Assembly: GCA_025963635.1 (NCBI GenBank)
Contig: JAOQAK010000073.1
Location: 1 to 64,000, forward strand
DNA: 64,000 nt
From: Ferruginibacter sp.
Lineage (GTDB): Bacteria > Bacteroidota > Bacteroidia > Chitinophagales > Chitinophagaceae
Reading direction: 5' to 3'
A program made the translations under genes and the position numbers. Positions 52,625 to 62,064 of the stretch are shown one piece after another. Below the pieces are notes generated by a model that was not told the origin of the DNA, made no database searches, and saw only the letters and a list, made by a program, of their open reading frames with translations. Numbering within the stretch: the stretch's first letter is position 1; each line of letters starts with the position of its first letter.

Positions 52625-53395
52625 ATGAAAGTTTTAATACTGGCCGGGGGCCTTGGATCCCGCATTTCTGAAGAAACCACGTTAAAGCCGAAGCCCATGG
52701 TTGAAGTTGGTGGCAAACCGATTCTTTGGCATATTATGAAGATATATTCATCGTATGGGTTCAATGACTTTATCATACTGTGTGGTTACAAAGGATATAT
52801 GATAAAATCTTACTTTGCCAACTATTACAGGCATATGGCCGATATGACGGTTGACATGGCGAATAACACGATCGAATATCATAAAAACCATGCTGAGCCA
52901 TGGAAAGTAACCCTCGTTGATACCGGTGTTGATACAATGACAGGCGGCAGGATAAAACATGTTAAGGATTATATAGGCAACGAGCCGTTTATGCTTACAT
53001 ACGGAGATGGTGTTGCTGATGTGGATCTTAAGGAACTGGTTGCCTTTCATAAATCGCATGGAAAATACCTTACAATGACCTCTGTATTACCGGAGGGCAG
53101 GTTTGGGGCACTGGACATTGTGGATTCTCATAAGGTGAAAAGTTTCCAGGAAAAACCAAAAGGTGATGGATCCTGGATCAACGGGGGGTTTTTTGTATGC
53201 CAGCCGGAGGTTCTAGATTATATAGAAGGCGAACACACCATTTTTGAAAAAGACCCGTTGGAGAAGCTGGCTAAAGAAGACCAACTTTACACCTATAAGC
53301 ATTATGGTTTCTGGAAGCCCATGGATACATTGCGTGATAAAAACCAGCTTGAGCATTTAATTGAAAATAATATAGCCCCCTGGATCAAATGGTAA
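52625..53395 (+). CDS. rfbF: Glucose-1-phosphate cytidylyltransferase
   Basis: The enzyme has 256 residues. ATG 52625 (MKVLILAGGLGSRISEETTL) starts the nucleotide-binding motif directly, so the longer upstream frame is rejected. Signature regions are KPKPMVEVGGKPILWHIMK, the metal-site segment LTYGDGVADVDL, and INGGFFVCQPEVLDYIEG. It makes CDP-glucose from CTP and glucose-1-phosphate, the first step of CDP-deoxysugar synthesis. It overlaps rfbG by 7 bases. Confidence 0.96.
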   Translation: MKVLILAGGLGSRISEETTLKPKPMVEVGGKPILWHIMKIYSSYGFNDFIILCGYKGYMIKSYFANYYRHMADMTVDMANNTIEYHKNHAEPWKVTLVDTGVDTMTGGRIKHVKDYIGNEPFMLTYGDGVADVDLKELVAFHKSHGKYLTMTSVLPEGRFGALDIVDSHKVKSFQEKPKGDGSWINGGFFVCQPEVLDYIEGEHTIFEKDPLEKLAKEDQLYTYKHYGFWKPMDTLRDKNQLEHLIENNIAPWIKW

Positions 53396-54483
53396 CACAA
53401 ACCAGCATCACCCATTTTTATAAGGGCCGTAGGGTTTTTATTACCGGTCATACCGGATTTAAAGGCAGCTGGCTTATCTACGTGCTGCACAAGGCGGGCG
53501 CGGTCATAAAAGGATATTCGTTATTTCCTGAAACGAATCCTTCGCTTTACAGCCAGATCGAAGAGAGCATTCACATTGAATCTGTTATTGCCGATATTAA
53601 TGATGCGAGGAGATTGGAAACAGAAATTTTGTCTTTTCAACCGGATCATATCTTTCACATGGCAGCTCAGCCACTTGTGAGAAGATCTTATAATGAGCCG
53701 CTGAATACATTTTCAACAAATGTGATCGGCACCGCGAATGTCCTTAGCGCACTAACGAAGTTAGAAAAACCCTGCACAGCTGTTTTTATCACTACAGATA
53801 AAGTGTACGAAAACAAAGAATGGCACTATCCTTACCGGGAAACAGATCGCCTTGGCGGTTATGATCCATACAGCGCCAGTAAAGCATGTGCTGAATTGGT
53901 AATTAATAGTTATCACCAATCTTTTTTCAACCTTTCAAGATTTGAGGTACATCAAAAAGCGATAGCAAGTGTTCGGGCGGGCAATGTAATTGGCGGAGGC
54001 GATTGGTCAGAAGACAGGCTACTACCGGATATAGTAAAAGCGCTGGCGCAAAATCGGGATATTATTATACGCAACCCCGGCGCAATACGACCATGGCAAC
54101 ATGTATTAGAGCCGGTATTTGGGTATTTGCGCATCAGTCAGTTGTTGGCTGCCAACCCGATGAAATATAACGGAGCATGGAACTTCGGGCCGGCGAATGA
54201 CGACAATTTATCGGTAATAGAAGTTGCACAACAGGCGATCAGCATTTGGGGTAAAGGAAACATAGATTTACGGGAGGATCGGAATGCCCTTCATGAAGCA
54301 GGCTTGCTAAAGTTAGATACTAGTAAGGCAGTAAATGAATTGGGTTGGAAACCCCGGATGAGAACGGGTGAAGCGATCGCGAGAACTATTCAATGGTATA
54401 AGTGTTTCTATGAAAAAACAGCTTCTCCCGCAGAATTATTGATAGCGGATATTTTATATTATCAATCGATTTTAATACAATAA
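53389..54483 (+). CDS. rfbG: CDP-glucose 4,6-dehydratase
   Basis: The 364-residue extended SDR enzyme has NAD-binding motif VFITGHTGFKGSWL, the block IFHMAAQPLVRRSYNEP and the catalytic YxxxK in YDPYSASKACAELV. Substrate-region motifs are RAGNVIGGGDWSEDRL and RPWQHVLEPVFGYL. It converts CDP-glucose to CDP-4-keto-6-deoxyglucose, the branch point for dideoxy and branched sugars. It is translationally coupled to rfbF by a 7-base overlap. Confidence 0.96.
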   Translation: MVTQTSITHFYKGRRVFITGHTGFKGSWLIYVLHKAGAVIKGYSLFPETNPSLYSQIEESIHIESVIADINDARRLETEILSFQPDHIFHMAAQPLVRRSYNEPLNTFSTNVIGTANVLSALTKLEKPCTAVFITTDKVYENKEWHYPYRETDRLGGYDPYSASKACAELVINSYHQSFFNLSRFEVHQKAIASVRAGNVIGGGDWSEDRLLPDIVKALAQNRDIIIRNPGAIRPWQHVLEPVFGYLRISQLLAANPMKYNGAWNFGPANDDNLSVIEVAQQAISIWGKGNIDLREDRNALHEAGLLKLDTSKAVNELGWKPRMRTGEAIARTIQWYKCFYEKTASPAELLIADILYYQSILIQ

Positions 54484-54605
54484 ACGTGGGCTAGAGAATA
54501 TATTGCCAACCCATTTTTAGGGACAATTAAATAGAAAATGATAAGCTAGTAAAATTTGCAAGAGATCGAGAAATATTGAGAAGATATTGAAAATTATTCA
54601 GGATT

Positions 54606-55826
54606 ATGAAATCAAAACACACAAGAATTTACAATTGCCGCATTTGCAATGCTACCGAAATGGAGGTGGTAATTCTTTTAAAACAAATGCCGTTTACTGA
54701 TGAGTTTATTTCAAAGCAAGACATTGGGAATGAATTTTTAGCTGACATTGAAATTTCAATTTGCAAAGTATGCGGCTGTACCCAAAACGTGAATAATACC
54801 GACATGGATGATTATTATAACGAGTACACATATAGTGTGCAGTCATCCGGGTTTGCGATTCAATTTATGGGTACACTTGCGGAGCGAGTTAAAGAGCGGT
54901 ATTTTCGTGCAAATTCTGCGCCGAAGGTAGTTGAGATTGGTAGTGGCACCGGAGAGCAGCTGTTAGAGTTTAAAAAACTAGGTTGCGAAGTGCTTGGTAT
55001 TGAACCTTCTGAGAAGCTGGCGGAGTATGCAAATGGTATTGGCGTTCCAACGCTGCATGCTTTCTTCGATGGGGATATCAACAATATTCTTCCAGACAAT
55101 TTCAAGTCGGTTGATTTAATAATAAGTAGTTATACATACGATCACATTCCTCAGCCAATTACAGTGTTAAAAAAAATTCATGAAATTTTGAAGGAGGATG
55201 GGATAATGATTCATGAAGTACATGATTTGGATTTGATAAAACAACGAAATGAATATTGCCTCTTTGAGCATGAGCATTATACCTATCTTAATGAAAGAAG
55301 TATCTCGTATGTGATGGGTGCAAACAGCTTCGAAGTCGATACATTCAGTCTACTCTTACAAAACGAAAAACGTGCGAATTCACTTTTAGTTGCTGCCCGT
55401 AAAGTTAACTGCGTAAAAAAATATGAGGTTGATGTTCAATTTGAGCTAAAGGAATTAAAACAACTCAATCAGGATGTTTCTGTATCCATTCACAGAATTC
55501 AATCATGGCTAAGCGATAATGCAAACGTCAAGGTTGTTGCTTACGGAGCAGGAGGACGCGGTATTATGACCATTGCCGCTCTTAATGATGTCTCAGGAAT
55601 TAAATTTATTGTAGATAAAAATCCGAAAGCGGAAAATATCTTTGCCCCTAAATCACATTTGCCTGTTTACGGTATTGATATTTTAGGTGTTGAGCATGCT
55701 GATAAAATTCTTGTTTTCAGCTTCGGTTACTTTAAAGAAATTGTTAATGAACTCTGCGATAAATTTGGCTACACTCCTAACCAGTTTGTTTCAATACTCG
55801 ATTTATTAGAACCCAAAAATGCGTAA
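54606..55826 (+). CDS. Sugar C-methyltransferase (TylC3/TcaB9-like)
   Basis: In this 406-residue protein, the N-terminal zinc-binding domain has CRIC (about 11) and CKVCGC (about 53). The central SAM domain has VVEIGSGTGEQLLEFKKLG and IEPSEK, and the His/Glu-rich catalytic segment FEHEHYTYLNERS is typical of C-3 methyltransferases acting on 4-keto-deoxysugars. The C-terminal domain (VVAYGAGGRGIMTIAAL, FIVDKNPKAEN) completes the family architecture. With RfbF and RfbG upstream it probably adds a methyl branch to CDP-4-keto-6-deoxyglucose. It overlaps the next gene by 8 bases. Confidence 0.88.
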   Translation: MKSKHTRIYNCRICNATEMEVVILLKQMPFTDEFISKQDIGNEFLADIEISICKVCGCTQNVNNTDMDDYYNEYTYSVQSSGFAIQFMGTLAERVKERYFRANSAPKVVEIGSGTGEQLLEFKKLGCEVLGIEPSEKLAEYANGIGVPTLHAFFDGDINNILPDNFKSVDLIISSYTYDHIPQPITVLKKIHEILKEDGIMIHEVHDLDLIKQRNEYCLFEHEHYTYLNERSISYVMGANSFEVDTFSLLLQNEKRANSLLVAARKVNCVKKYEVDVQFELKELKQLNQDVSVSIHRIQSWLSDNANVKVVAYGAGGRGIMTIAALNDVSGIKFIVDKNPKAENIFAPKSHLPVYGIDILGVEHADKILVFSFGYFKEIVNELCDKFGYTPNQFVSILDLLEPKNA

Positions 55827-56733
55827 AATAATCGTGCACGGGGCAAGCAGTTTTTTAGGAAAAAATTTCCTGAGAAAAATGTCTGTTCAGAAAATTCCAG
55901 CTGACATTTTCGCAAGACGAAAATCTTCAATGACTGAATTTGAAAGTAATCCATTATTCAATATTTACCGATACGAAAAAAGTATTTCAGAGATTTCACA
56001 TGTAAATCAAACGCCGGGCTCGACAACTTTTGTAGACTTCAGTTGGTATGGAGTTTTTGGTACCGAAAGAAATATTCCTGAACAGATTACTGTCAATATT
56101 CCATTAGTGATTGATTCAGTGAAAACAGCCCATTCTTTCAAATGCAACCATTGGATTGGATTTGGTTCACAGGCAGAGTATGGCAATCTCGATAAAAGAA
56201 TTTCAGAAAGTGATCCGGGCGTTCCTACTACACTCTATGGGAAGTCGAAATTAATCTGCTCACAAATATCAGCTGACCTTTGTAAGAGTTATGGAATGGA
56301 CCATTCGTGGCTTCGATTGTTTTCGGTATACGGACCTAATGACACTCATGAATGGCTGATTCAGTATTTGATAAAACAAATGTTACTTAACAAAGAGATC
56401 AATGTTACTAAAGGTGAGCAGCTTTGGGATTATTTATATGTAGACGATATTTCTGAGATGCTTCTTAAATTAATTAAGTCAAGAGGGGTGGGGATCGCCA
56501 ATTTGGGCACTGGAAACGGGATTTCAGTAAGAATGATTATTGAAAAAATTAAAAATATAATCCAGTCCGAATCCAAAATAAACTTTGGTGCATTGCCCTA
56601 CAGAAGTGATCAGGTAATGTTAATGGAGGCGGATATCACAAAACTATCAACCCACTTAAAATGGAAACCCGAAATCTCACTCGATGAAGGACTAAGAAAA
56701 ACAATTGAGTTTATACGCACCACCTCAAATTGA
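55819..56733 (+). CDS. NAD(P)-dependent epimerase/dehydratase (sugar 4-ketoreductase type)
   Basis: The 304-residue extended SDR protein has the dinucleotide motif IIVHGASSFLGKNFL and the catalytic Tyr and Lys in TTLYGKSKLICSQ. SWLRLFSVYGPNDTHEWLI and VDDISEMLLKLI are typical of the RfbJ/Tyv/4-ketoreductase class. It probably reduces or epimerises the 4-keto group of the methylated CDP-sugar. The 8-base overlap with the C-methyltransferase indicates tight coupling. Confidence 0.87.
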   Translation: MRKIIVHGASSFLGKNFLRKMSVQKIPADIFARRKSSMTEFESNPLFNIYRYEKSISEISHVNQTPGSTTFVDFSWYGVFGTERNIPEQITVNIPLVIDSVKTAHSFKCNHWIGFGSQAEYGNLDKRISESDPGVPTTLYGKSKLICSQISADLCKSYGMDHSWLRLFSVYGPNDTHEWLIQYLIKQMLLNKEINVTKGEQLWDYLYVDDISEMLLKLIKSRGVGIANLGTGNGISVRMIIEKIKNIIQSESKINFGALPYRSDQVMLMEADITKLSTHLKWKPEISLDEGLRKTIEFIRTTSN

Positions 56734-56828
56734 TCTTACTGTTGCCCCGAGTTGCTTAGGCGGCCGTTCATTGGCCCACGTCAACATCGATTTGTCTAAC
56801 GTCCAATGAACAAATAAAAATCTAAATT

Positions 56829-57626
56829 ATGATGCATGATCTGATTTCAATTACAAAGAGTATTCGCAAATCAATTTTAATGATGAATCACCAATCAAAT
56901 GCTTCGCACTCAGGAAGTTGTTTGTCTGTAGTTGAATTACTTACTTGTTTGTATTTTGAATTTTTAAATATTGATCCTAAAAACCCCAAAGATGAAAATC
57001 GGGATCGCTTTATATTAAGTAAAGGTCACGCGAGTGCAGCCCTATATGCGACTCTGGCTGAAAGGGGTTTTTTTTCTAAAAACATTCTCGCTAAATTTTA
57101 CGTTGACAATGGAATATTACCGGGCCATATTGATATGACTGCTGCGCCTGGTCTTGAATGTGCAGCAGGCTCGCTGGGACATGGTTTGGCAATTGGTTGC
57201 GGAATGGCTATAGGATTAAAAAATAAAAAGCCAAGTGCCAAAGTCATTGTAATTATCAGCGATGGTGAATTGAATGAAGGTTCAATATGGGAACCCATTC
57301 TTCTGGCCCCACATTTACACCTCAACAATTTAACGGTGGTTATCGATTATAATAAAATTCAAAGTTTTGGGATCACAAATGAGGTGGTAAATCTTGAACC
57401 ACTAACAGAAAAGCTAGTGGCGTTCAATTGGCATGTTATAAATATTGACGGACATAATATTGAGCAGATTATAGATGCATTGAATTTCAAAATTGATAAA
57501 CCAAAAGCAATAATTGCGAACACCATAAAAGGGAAAGGTATCAGCTTCATGGAAAATAAATTAGAATGGCATTATCGTTCCCCAAACAAAGAACTGCTGG
57601 AAAAGGCTTTGGAGGAATTAGAGTAA
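56829..57626 (+). CDS. Transketolase N-terminal subunit
   Basis: The 265-residue TPP-binding half of a split transketolase has LSKGHASAALYATLAERG, LPGHIDMTAAPGLECAAGSL and the thiamine-binding block ISDGELNEGSIWEPILLA ending near VVIDYNKIQ. It needs the C-terminal subunit encoded 17 bases downstream. A split pair inside an RfbFG cluster, apart from central metabolism genes, suggests a dedicated role in transferring a two-carbon ketol unit to a keto-sugar. Confidence 0.92.
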   Translation: MMHDLISITKSIRKSILMMNHQSNASHSGSCLSVVELLTCLYFEFLNIDPKNPKDENRDRFILSKGHASAALYATLAERGFFSKNILAKFYVDNGILPGHIDMTAAPGLECAAGSLGHGLAIGCGMAIGLKNKKPSAKVIVIISDGELNEGSIWEPILLAPHLHLNNLTVVIDYNKIQSFGITNEVVNLEPLTEKLVAFNWHVINIDGHNIEQIIDALNFKIDKPKAIIANTIKGKGISFMENKLEWHYRSPNKELLEKALEELE

Positions 57627-57643
57627 CAAATTAGCGAAAATTA

Positions 57644-58570
57644 ATGAGAAAAACATTTATAGATACTCTAGTTAAAGAGGCAAAAAAAGATGAACGTATT
57701 TTTTTGGTTTGCCCGGATATTGGCTATAGCGTGCTTGAAGTATTTCGTGATCAGTTTCCAAACCGCTTTTTAAATGTCGGTGTGGCTGAACAAAATGCAA
57801 TCTCAATTGCAGCCGGGCTTGCATTAACAGGATATATTCCGTTTGTTTATACAATTATGCCCTTTGTTGTTATGCGCCCTTTTGAACAAATACGAATTGA
57901 TGTCGCATACATGAATACGAATGTGCGCATTGTAGGAGTCGGTGCCGGTTTCTCATACGGAGCTGCAGGCGCTACTCATCATTCGCTCGAGGATATAGCT
58001 ATTATGCGGGTGTTGCCAGGAATGACTGTTATTTGCCCGGGCGATCCATGGGAAGTACAACAATCGGTAAAAGCCTCCATAAATTATAAGGGACCCGTAT
58101 ATTTCCGGCTAGGTAAACAAGGCGAGCCCATACTGAATGATAAAACATCAAGTTATCAAATCGGCAAGGCAACCTTAATCAGAAATGGAGATCATGTGCA
58201 CCTGATAAGTACAAGTAACACGCTTGAAATATCATGCAAAGTGGCCGAAGCGCTTAGCAGTCAAAATATAAATTGTAGCGTCACGAGTATGCATACAATG
58301 AAGCCCTTTGATGTCAATTACATTAATTCTTTGCTCGAAACCTGCAAACCAATCTTTACAATTGAAGAGCATTATATTGTTGGCGGTCTCGGCAGCGCTG
58401 TTTCAGAAGTAATTGCCGAAAGTAAATTTAACCCCCTGTTTAAGCGCTTTGGTGTTAATGACCAGTTCTCCCATTATGTTGGGGGACAAGATTTTATCCG
58501 CGATAAATTCGGCATCAACACAGAAATAATTACACAGGAAATTTTAGAACTATTAAAAAAAGAAAAATGA
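57644..58570 (+). CDS. Transketolase C-terminal subunit
   Basis: This 308-residue protein contains the pyrimidine-binding and C-terminal domains: LVCPDIGYSVLEVFRDQFPN, NVGVAEQNAISIAAGLALTG with the TPP-activating Glu, and GAAGATHHSLEDIAIMRVLP with the His pair. The TK C-domain block is FTIEEHYIVGGLGSAVSEVI. It forms the active heterodimer with the upstream subunit. It overlaps the following methyltransferase gene by 4 bases (ATGA). Confidence 0.92.
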   Translation: MRKTFIDTLVKEAKKDERIFLVCPDIGYSVLEVFRDQFPNRFLNVGVAEQNAISIAAGLALTGYIPFVYTIMPFVVMRPFEQIRIDVAYMNTNVRIVGVGAGFSYGAAGATHHSLEDIAIMRVLPGMTVICPGDPWEVQQSVKASINYKGPVYFRLGKQGEPILNDKTSSYQIGKATLIRNGDHVHLISTSNTLEISCKVAEALSSQNINCSVTSMHTMKPFDVNYINSLLETCKPIFTIEEHYIVGGLGSAVSEVIAESKFNPLFKRFGVNDQFSHYVGGQDFIRDKFGINTEIITQEILELLKKEK

Positions 58571-59325
58571 GCGAAAAGAAAATTGAAATCAGAAGAAATA
58601 TTTCCGGTGAAGAGAAGGACAATGCGCAGGAGCTTTTTGACCTCTTTAAAAATTCGCCCATTCCAAATGAAGAGATTCAGCTTAATCTAGGTCTTTACAT
58701 AAGCCGACAGAGTTTGTCAAGAATAATTTTCATGCATGACCTTTATAAGCGGATTATTAATACTACAGGTGTGGTAATGGAATTTGGTTGCAGGTGGGGA
58801 CAGAATCTTGCGCTATTCCAGGCTTTCAGAGGTATGTATGAACCTTACAATTACAATAGAAAAATAATTGGGTTTGACTCTTTTGAGGGTTTTCAATCAC
58901 TTCACGAAAAAGATGGAAATGCAAAAATATTATATGAAGGTGCTTACACAGTAACAAATAATTATGTGGATCATCTTGAAAAAGTTTTAAGCAATCATGA
59001 AACGGAAAGCCCCATCAGCCATATAAAAAAATGTGAGGTTATAAAAGGCGATGCTACTGAAACTTTAGAAAAATATTTGGAGGAACATCCCGAAACGATC
59101 ATTGCTTTCGCATATTTTGATTTTGATATTTATGCACCCACAAAACGTTGCTTGGAATTAATTAAAAATCACGTTACAAAAGGAACCGTTCTTGGCTTTG
59201 ATGAATTGAACTGGCCTTATTATCCGGGAGAAACGCTTGCACTCAAGGAAGTTCTTGGGTTAGATACATATAAGCTTCAACGATCACCACTTTGTCCAAC
59301 ACCCTCGTTTTTAGTTATAGAATAA
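58567..59325 (+). CDS. TylF/MycF-like SAM-dependent methyltransferase
   Basis: The 252-residue protein has a SAM-binding region VVMEFGCRWGQNLALFQAF followed by IIGFDSFEGFQSL, which is the DSFEG motif of TylF-type macrocin O-methyltransferases. The metal-site region reads IAFAYFDFDIYAPTKRC and GTVLGFDELNWPYYPGET. Homologues in surface-sugar clusters are sometimes mislabelled as CoA-transferases, but the fold here is clearly methyltransferase. It probably O-methylates the sugar made by this cluster. The 4-base overlap places it in the transketolase operon. Confidence 0.82.
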   Translation: MSEKKIEIRRNISGEEKDNAQELFDLFKNSPIPNEEIQLNLGLYISRQSLSRIIFMHDLYKRIINTTGVVMEFGCRWGQNLALFQAFRGMYEPYNYNRKIIGFDSFEGFQSLHEKDGNAKILYEGAYTVTNNYVDHLEKVLSNHETESPISHIKKCEVIKGDATETLEKYLEEHPETIIAFAYFDFDIYAPTKRCLELIKNHVTKGTVLGFDELNWPYYPGETLALKEVLGLDTYKLQRSPLCPTPSFLVIE

Positions 59326-59590
59326 AATATAATTTGCCTTTCAGTTCATTCCTTTCAGGGATTACTCCTGACGAGTGGTGCGCCTCCATAAGAAAGTACC
59401 TGCATATTTCCCCCAAGTCGTAGTTAGCGACTGTTTTATTGGCACATATAAGTTACCTGGGCGTTCCATTCCTTAGTCTTTTATATTGTATCTATACGGT
59501 CGGCCACGTTTATTGAAATAAGCAACCGAAGTAATACATTTTGCCCCGTTAGACTAAAAATTAATTCGAAACTTACTTATTCTTTATTCA

Positions 59591-60565
59591 ATGGAAAATA
59601 CTATCATTTTATCAATTTGTATTCCTACATACAATAGATCTGATAATCTCAGAGAGACGATTTTTTCAATCGTGAATCAAAAAAGATTCCAGGAAACCAA
59701 TGATGTTGAAATTGTGCTTTTGGACAATGGATCCACCGATGATACCAGAATAGTAATTAACGATTTAGCAACAGCTCACGGTCAAAAAATCATATGTTTT
59801 AGGAATGAATTAAATAACAGTTTTTTAGATCTTGAAAAGCTATTTTCACTAGCAAATGGCGATTTCCTGAAATTCAATAATGACACTCTTGCTCACAAAC
59901 AGGGTTCGCTGGATAACATGATAGAGACCATTTGCTTTTGTAAAAAAGATGGAACTATCCCTTTTTTCTCCACGGGAGAATTACGAAACAAAAAAAATAT
60001 TTTATGTAGCACGGTAGATTCCTTTGTGGAAAACGCCTCTTATTTTTCAACTTGGATGGGTGCATTTGGAATTTGGAAGAATGATTTTCTTCATTTTAAA
60101 GATTTTAGCAGGCATTTACCTTTACGATTGCCGCAGGTGGATATTTTGTTTAGATTGATAATTTCTCAAAAACCTATTTTAATTGATGATAAGAAACTAT
60201 TTATTTCTTTACCCGTCAAAAAAAAGGGGGGGTACGATCTTTTAACAGTATTTCTGGACAATTATATTTTTTTATTAAGTGAACAATTAAAAGACGGAAG
60301 ACTTTCGAAGAAAATATTCCGATCGGAAAAAAGGAAATTATTACTAAAATTTATCATTCCCTGGCTCGTTGATATTAGGTTATATCCCGATCGTTATTAT
60401 TTTGAATGCGAAAATAGTTTCAGACGTATCATGGGGCACTACGAAAATGATAAGCCAACATTATTTAAATGTGTCATAATTTATCCGTTTCTTTTTATAA
60501 AGAAAGCAATGTATTCCCTGTTTTTACAAAAAAAGCTTTTAAATAAGTCGTTCAATGTTCTATGA
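59591..60565 (+). CDS. Glycosyltransferase family 2
   Basis: In this 324-residue protein, the GT-A fold start reads LSICIPTYNRSDNLRETIFS, then EIVLLDNGSTDDT with the nucleotide-sugar Asp residues. The metal-site position reads FLKFNNDTLAHK (NND instead of DxD). The acceptor region includes WMGAFGIWKNDF and DFSRHLPLRLPQVDILFRL, and the C-terminus is basic and partly hydrophobic. It probably adds a residue to the O-antigen or capsule unit. The pseudogene at 62065-62997 is a decayed paralogue of it. A 265-base unassigned gap precedes it. Confidence 0.88.
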   Translation: MENTIILSICIPTYNRSDNLRETIFSIVNQKRFQETNDVEIVLLDNGSTDDTRIVINDLATAHGQKIICFRNELNNSFLDLEKLFSLANGDFLKFNNDTLAHKQGSLDNMIETICFCKKDGTIPFFSTGELRNKKNILCSTVDSFVENASYFSTWMGAFGIWKNDFLHFKDFSRHLPLRLPQVDILFRLIISQKPILIDDKKLFISLPVKKKGGYDLLTVFLDNYIFLLSEQLKDGRLSKKIFRSEKRKLLLKFIIPWLVDIRLYPDRYYFECENSFRRIMGHYENDKPTLFKCVIIYPFLFIKKAMYSLFLQKKLLNKSFNVL

Positions 60566-60656
60566 AGTGATTAGTAACTCTAAATAGAAAACGGTTTAAT
60601 AGTTAAAGGGTTTAATAGAAACCAACCCTGCGTTAATTCCAAAAACATAATCATTA

Positions 60657-62033
60657 ATGATAGGCCACCTAAAACATATCGCTTCCAAAATGGGACTGGA
60701 TAAAGCTATTATGTTCACCTCTTCAGCAAGTATTTTGGGAGCTTTGGGTAGCGCTGTTTCGATTATTCTGGTTGTGAAATATTTAACGGCCGCTGAACAA
60801 GGGTTTTACTATACATTCGGTAGCATCGCCGCCATCCAGATATTTTTTGAATTGGGATTGAATGGGATAATCACCCAGTATGTTGCGCATGAAGCATCTA
60901 ATCTAAAATGGGAGAGCGCTCATGTTCTCGTTGGTGAATCAAAATATCAATCAAGACTAGCATCGCTTTTACATTTTAGTGTAAAGTGGTACTTGTGTTT
61001 TGGCACCATACTACTTATTGCCTTAATGATTGTCGGTTTCATTTTCTTTAACAGGTATGGTACCTCCAATGGCCGCGTTAGTTGGGCAGGCCCCTGGATA
61101 CTGTTGGCTGCAGGAACTAGTATCAATTTGATATTTTCACCCATAGTGGCTTTTTTGCAGGGTCTCGGGAAAGTGAAGGAAATAGCACGGATTCAATTGA
61201 TAATACTATTTTTTAGGCTATCAGTTGTTTGCATCGGGCTGATCTTAGGAGCCAAATTATTTGTATTGGGTTTGAGTAGCTTCATAGGAGTTTTGTTTTT
61301 GGGACTACTGGTAGCAACTAAATTTAAAAATACATTCACAAATATCTGGAAAACAGAAATTGTTGAAAGGGTAATCTACCGCAAAGAAATACTTCCATAT
61401 CAATGGAAGATAGCTTTAAGTTGGATAAGTGGATATTTTGTTTTTCAACTTTTTAACCCAGTATTATTTGCTACAGAAGGTGCGGTTGTTGCGGGACAAA
61501 TGGGAATGACACTTGCGGTACTAAATGCAATATTAACTTTTTCATTAGCGTGGATTACGACAAAGGTGCCTCTATTTTCAGGTTTAATTGCGCAAAAAAA
61601 ATATGCTCAATTAGATGACACATTTAATAAAACACTCGAACAATCTGCTTTAATAAACTTTGGCGCTTTAACTTTTTTAGGCCTTTTATTATTTCTAATC
61701 AGGTTTTATAATATTGAAATCAGCGGGAAGCCTTTCGGCAATCGCTTTTTAAATTATGGACCCATGTTCTTTATGATGATCCCGGTTTTTCTTAACCAAT
61801 TTATCGCTGCCTGGGCTACTTATTTAAGATGCCATAAACAGGAACCTTATTTATTTAATTCTATAATTGGTGGTATTTTATGTTCATTATCAACAATATT
61901 ACTGGGCAAATACTTTGGCGTTATTGGTGTAACAGCCGGTTACTGCCTTTTAACGCTTGCATTGTTTCCCTGGGGATACTGGATTTTTAAGACGAAAAAA
62001 GTAGAGTGGCATAAAGATACCATTGGTAAATAG
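60657..62033 (+). CDS. Wzx-type oligosaccharide flippase
   Basis: The 458-residue membrane protein has about twelve to fourteen helices. It opens with MFTSSASILGALGSAVSIIL, followed by EQGFYYTFGSIAAIQIFFEL, a typical polysaccharide-transporter N-terminus. Basic and short polar loops separate strongly hydrophobic segments throughout (for example LLAAGTSINLIFSPIVAFLQ). It should flip the lipid-linked repeat unit to the periplasm. A Wzy polymerase is not seen in the window and may lie beyond the right edge. Confidence 0.88.
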   Translation: MIGHLKHIASKMGLDKAIMFTSSASILGALGSAVSIILVVKYLTAAEQGFYYTFGSIAAIQIFFELGLNGIITQYVAHEASNLKWESAHVLVGESKYQSRLASLLHFSVKWYLCFGTILLIALMIVGFIFFNRYGTSNGRVSWAGPWILLAAGTSINLIFSPIVAFLQGLGKVKEIARIQLIILFFRLSVVCIGLILGAKLFVLGLSSFIGVLFLGLLVATKFKNTFTNIWKTEIVERVIYRKEILPYQWKIALSWISGYFVFQLFNPVLFATEGAVVAGQMGMTLAVLNAILTFSLAWITTKVPLFSGLIAQKKYAQLDDTFNKTLEQSALINFGALTFLGLLLFLIRFYNIEISGKPFGNRFLNYGPMFFMMIPVFLNQFIAAWATYLRCHKQEPYLFNSIIGGILCSLSTILLGKYFGVIGVTAGYCLLTLALFPWGYWIFKTKKVEWHKDTIGK

Positions 62034-62064
62034 TTTGTGTTAATCAACCCTGTAAATCCAATGA

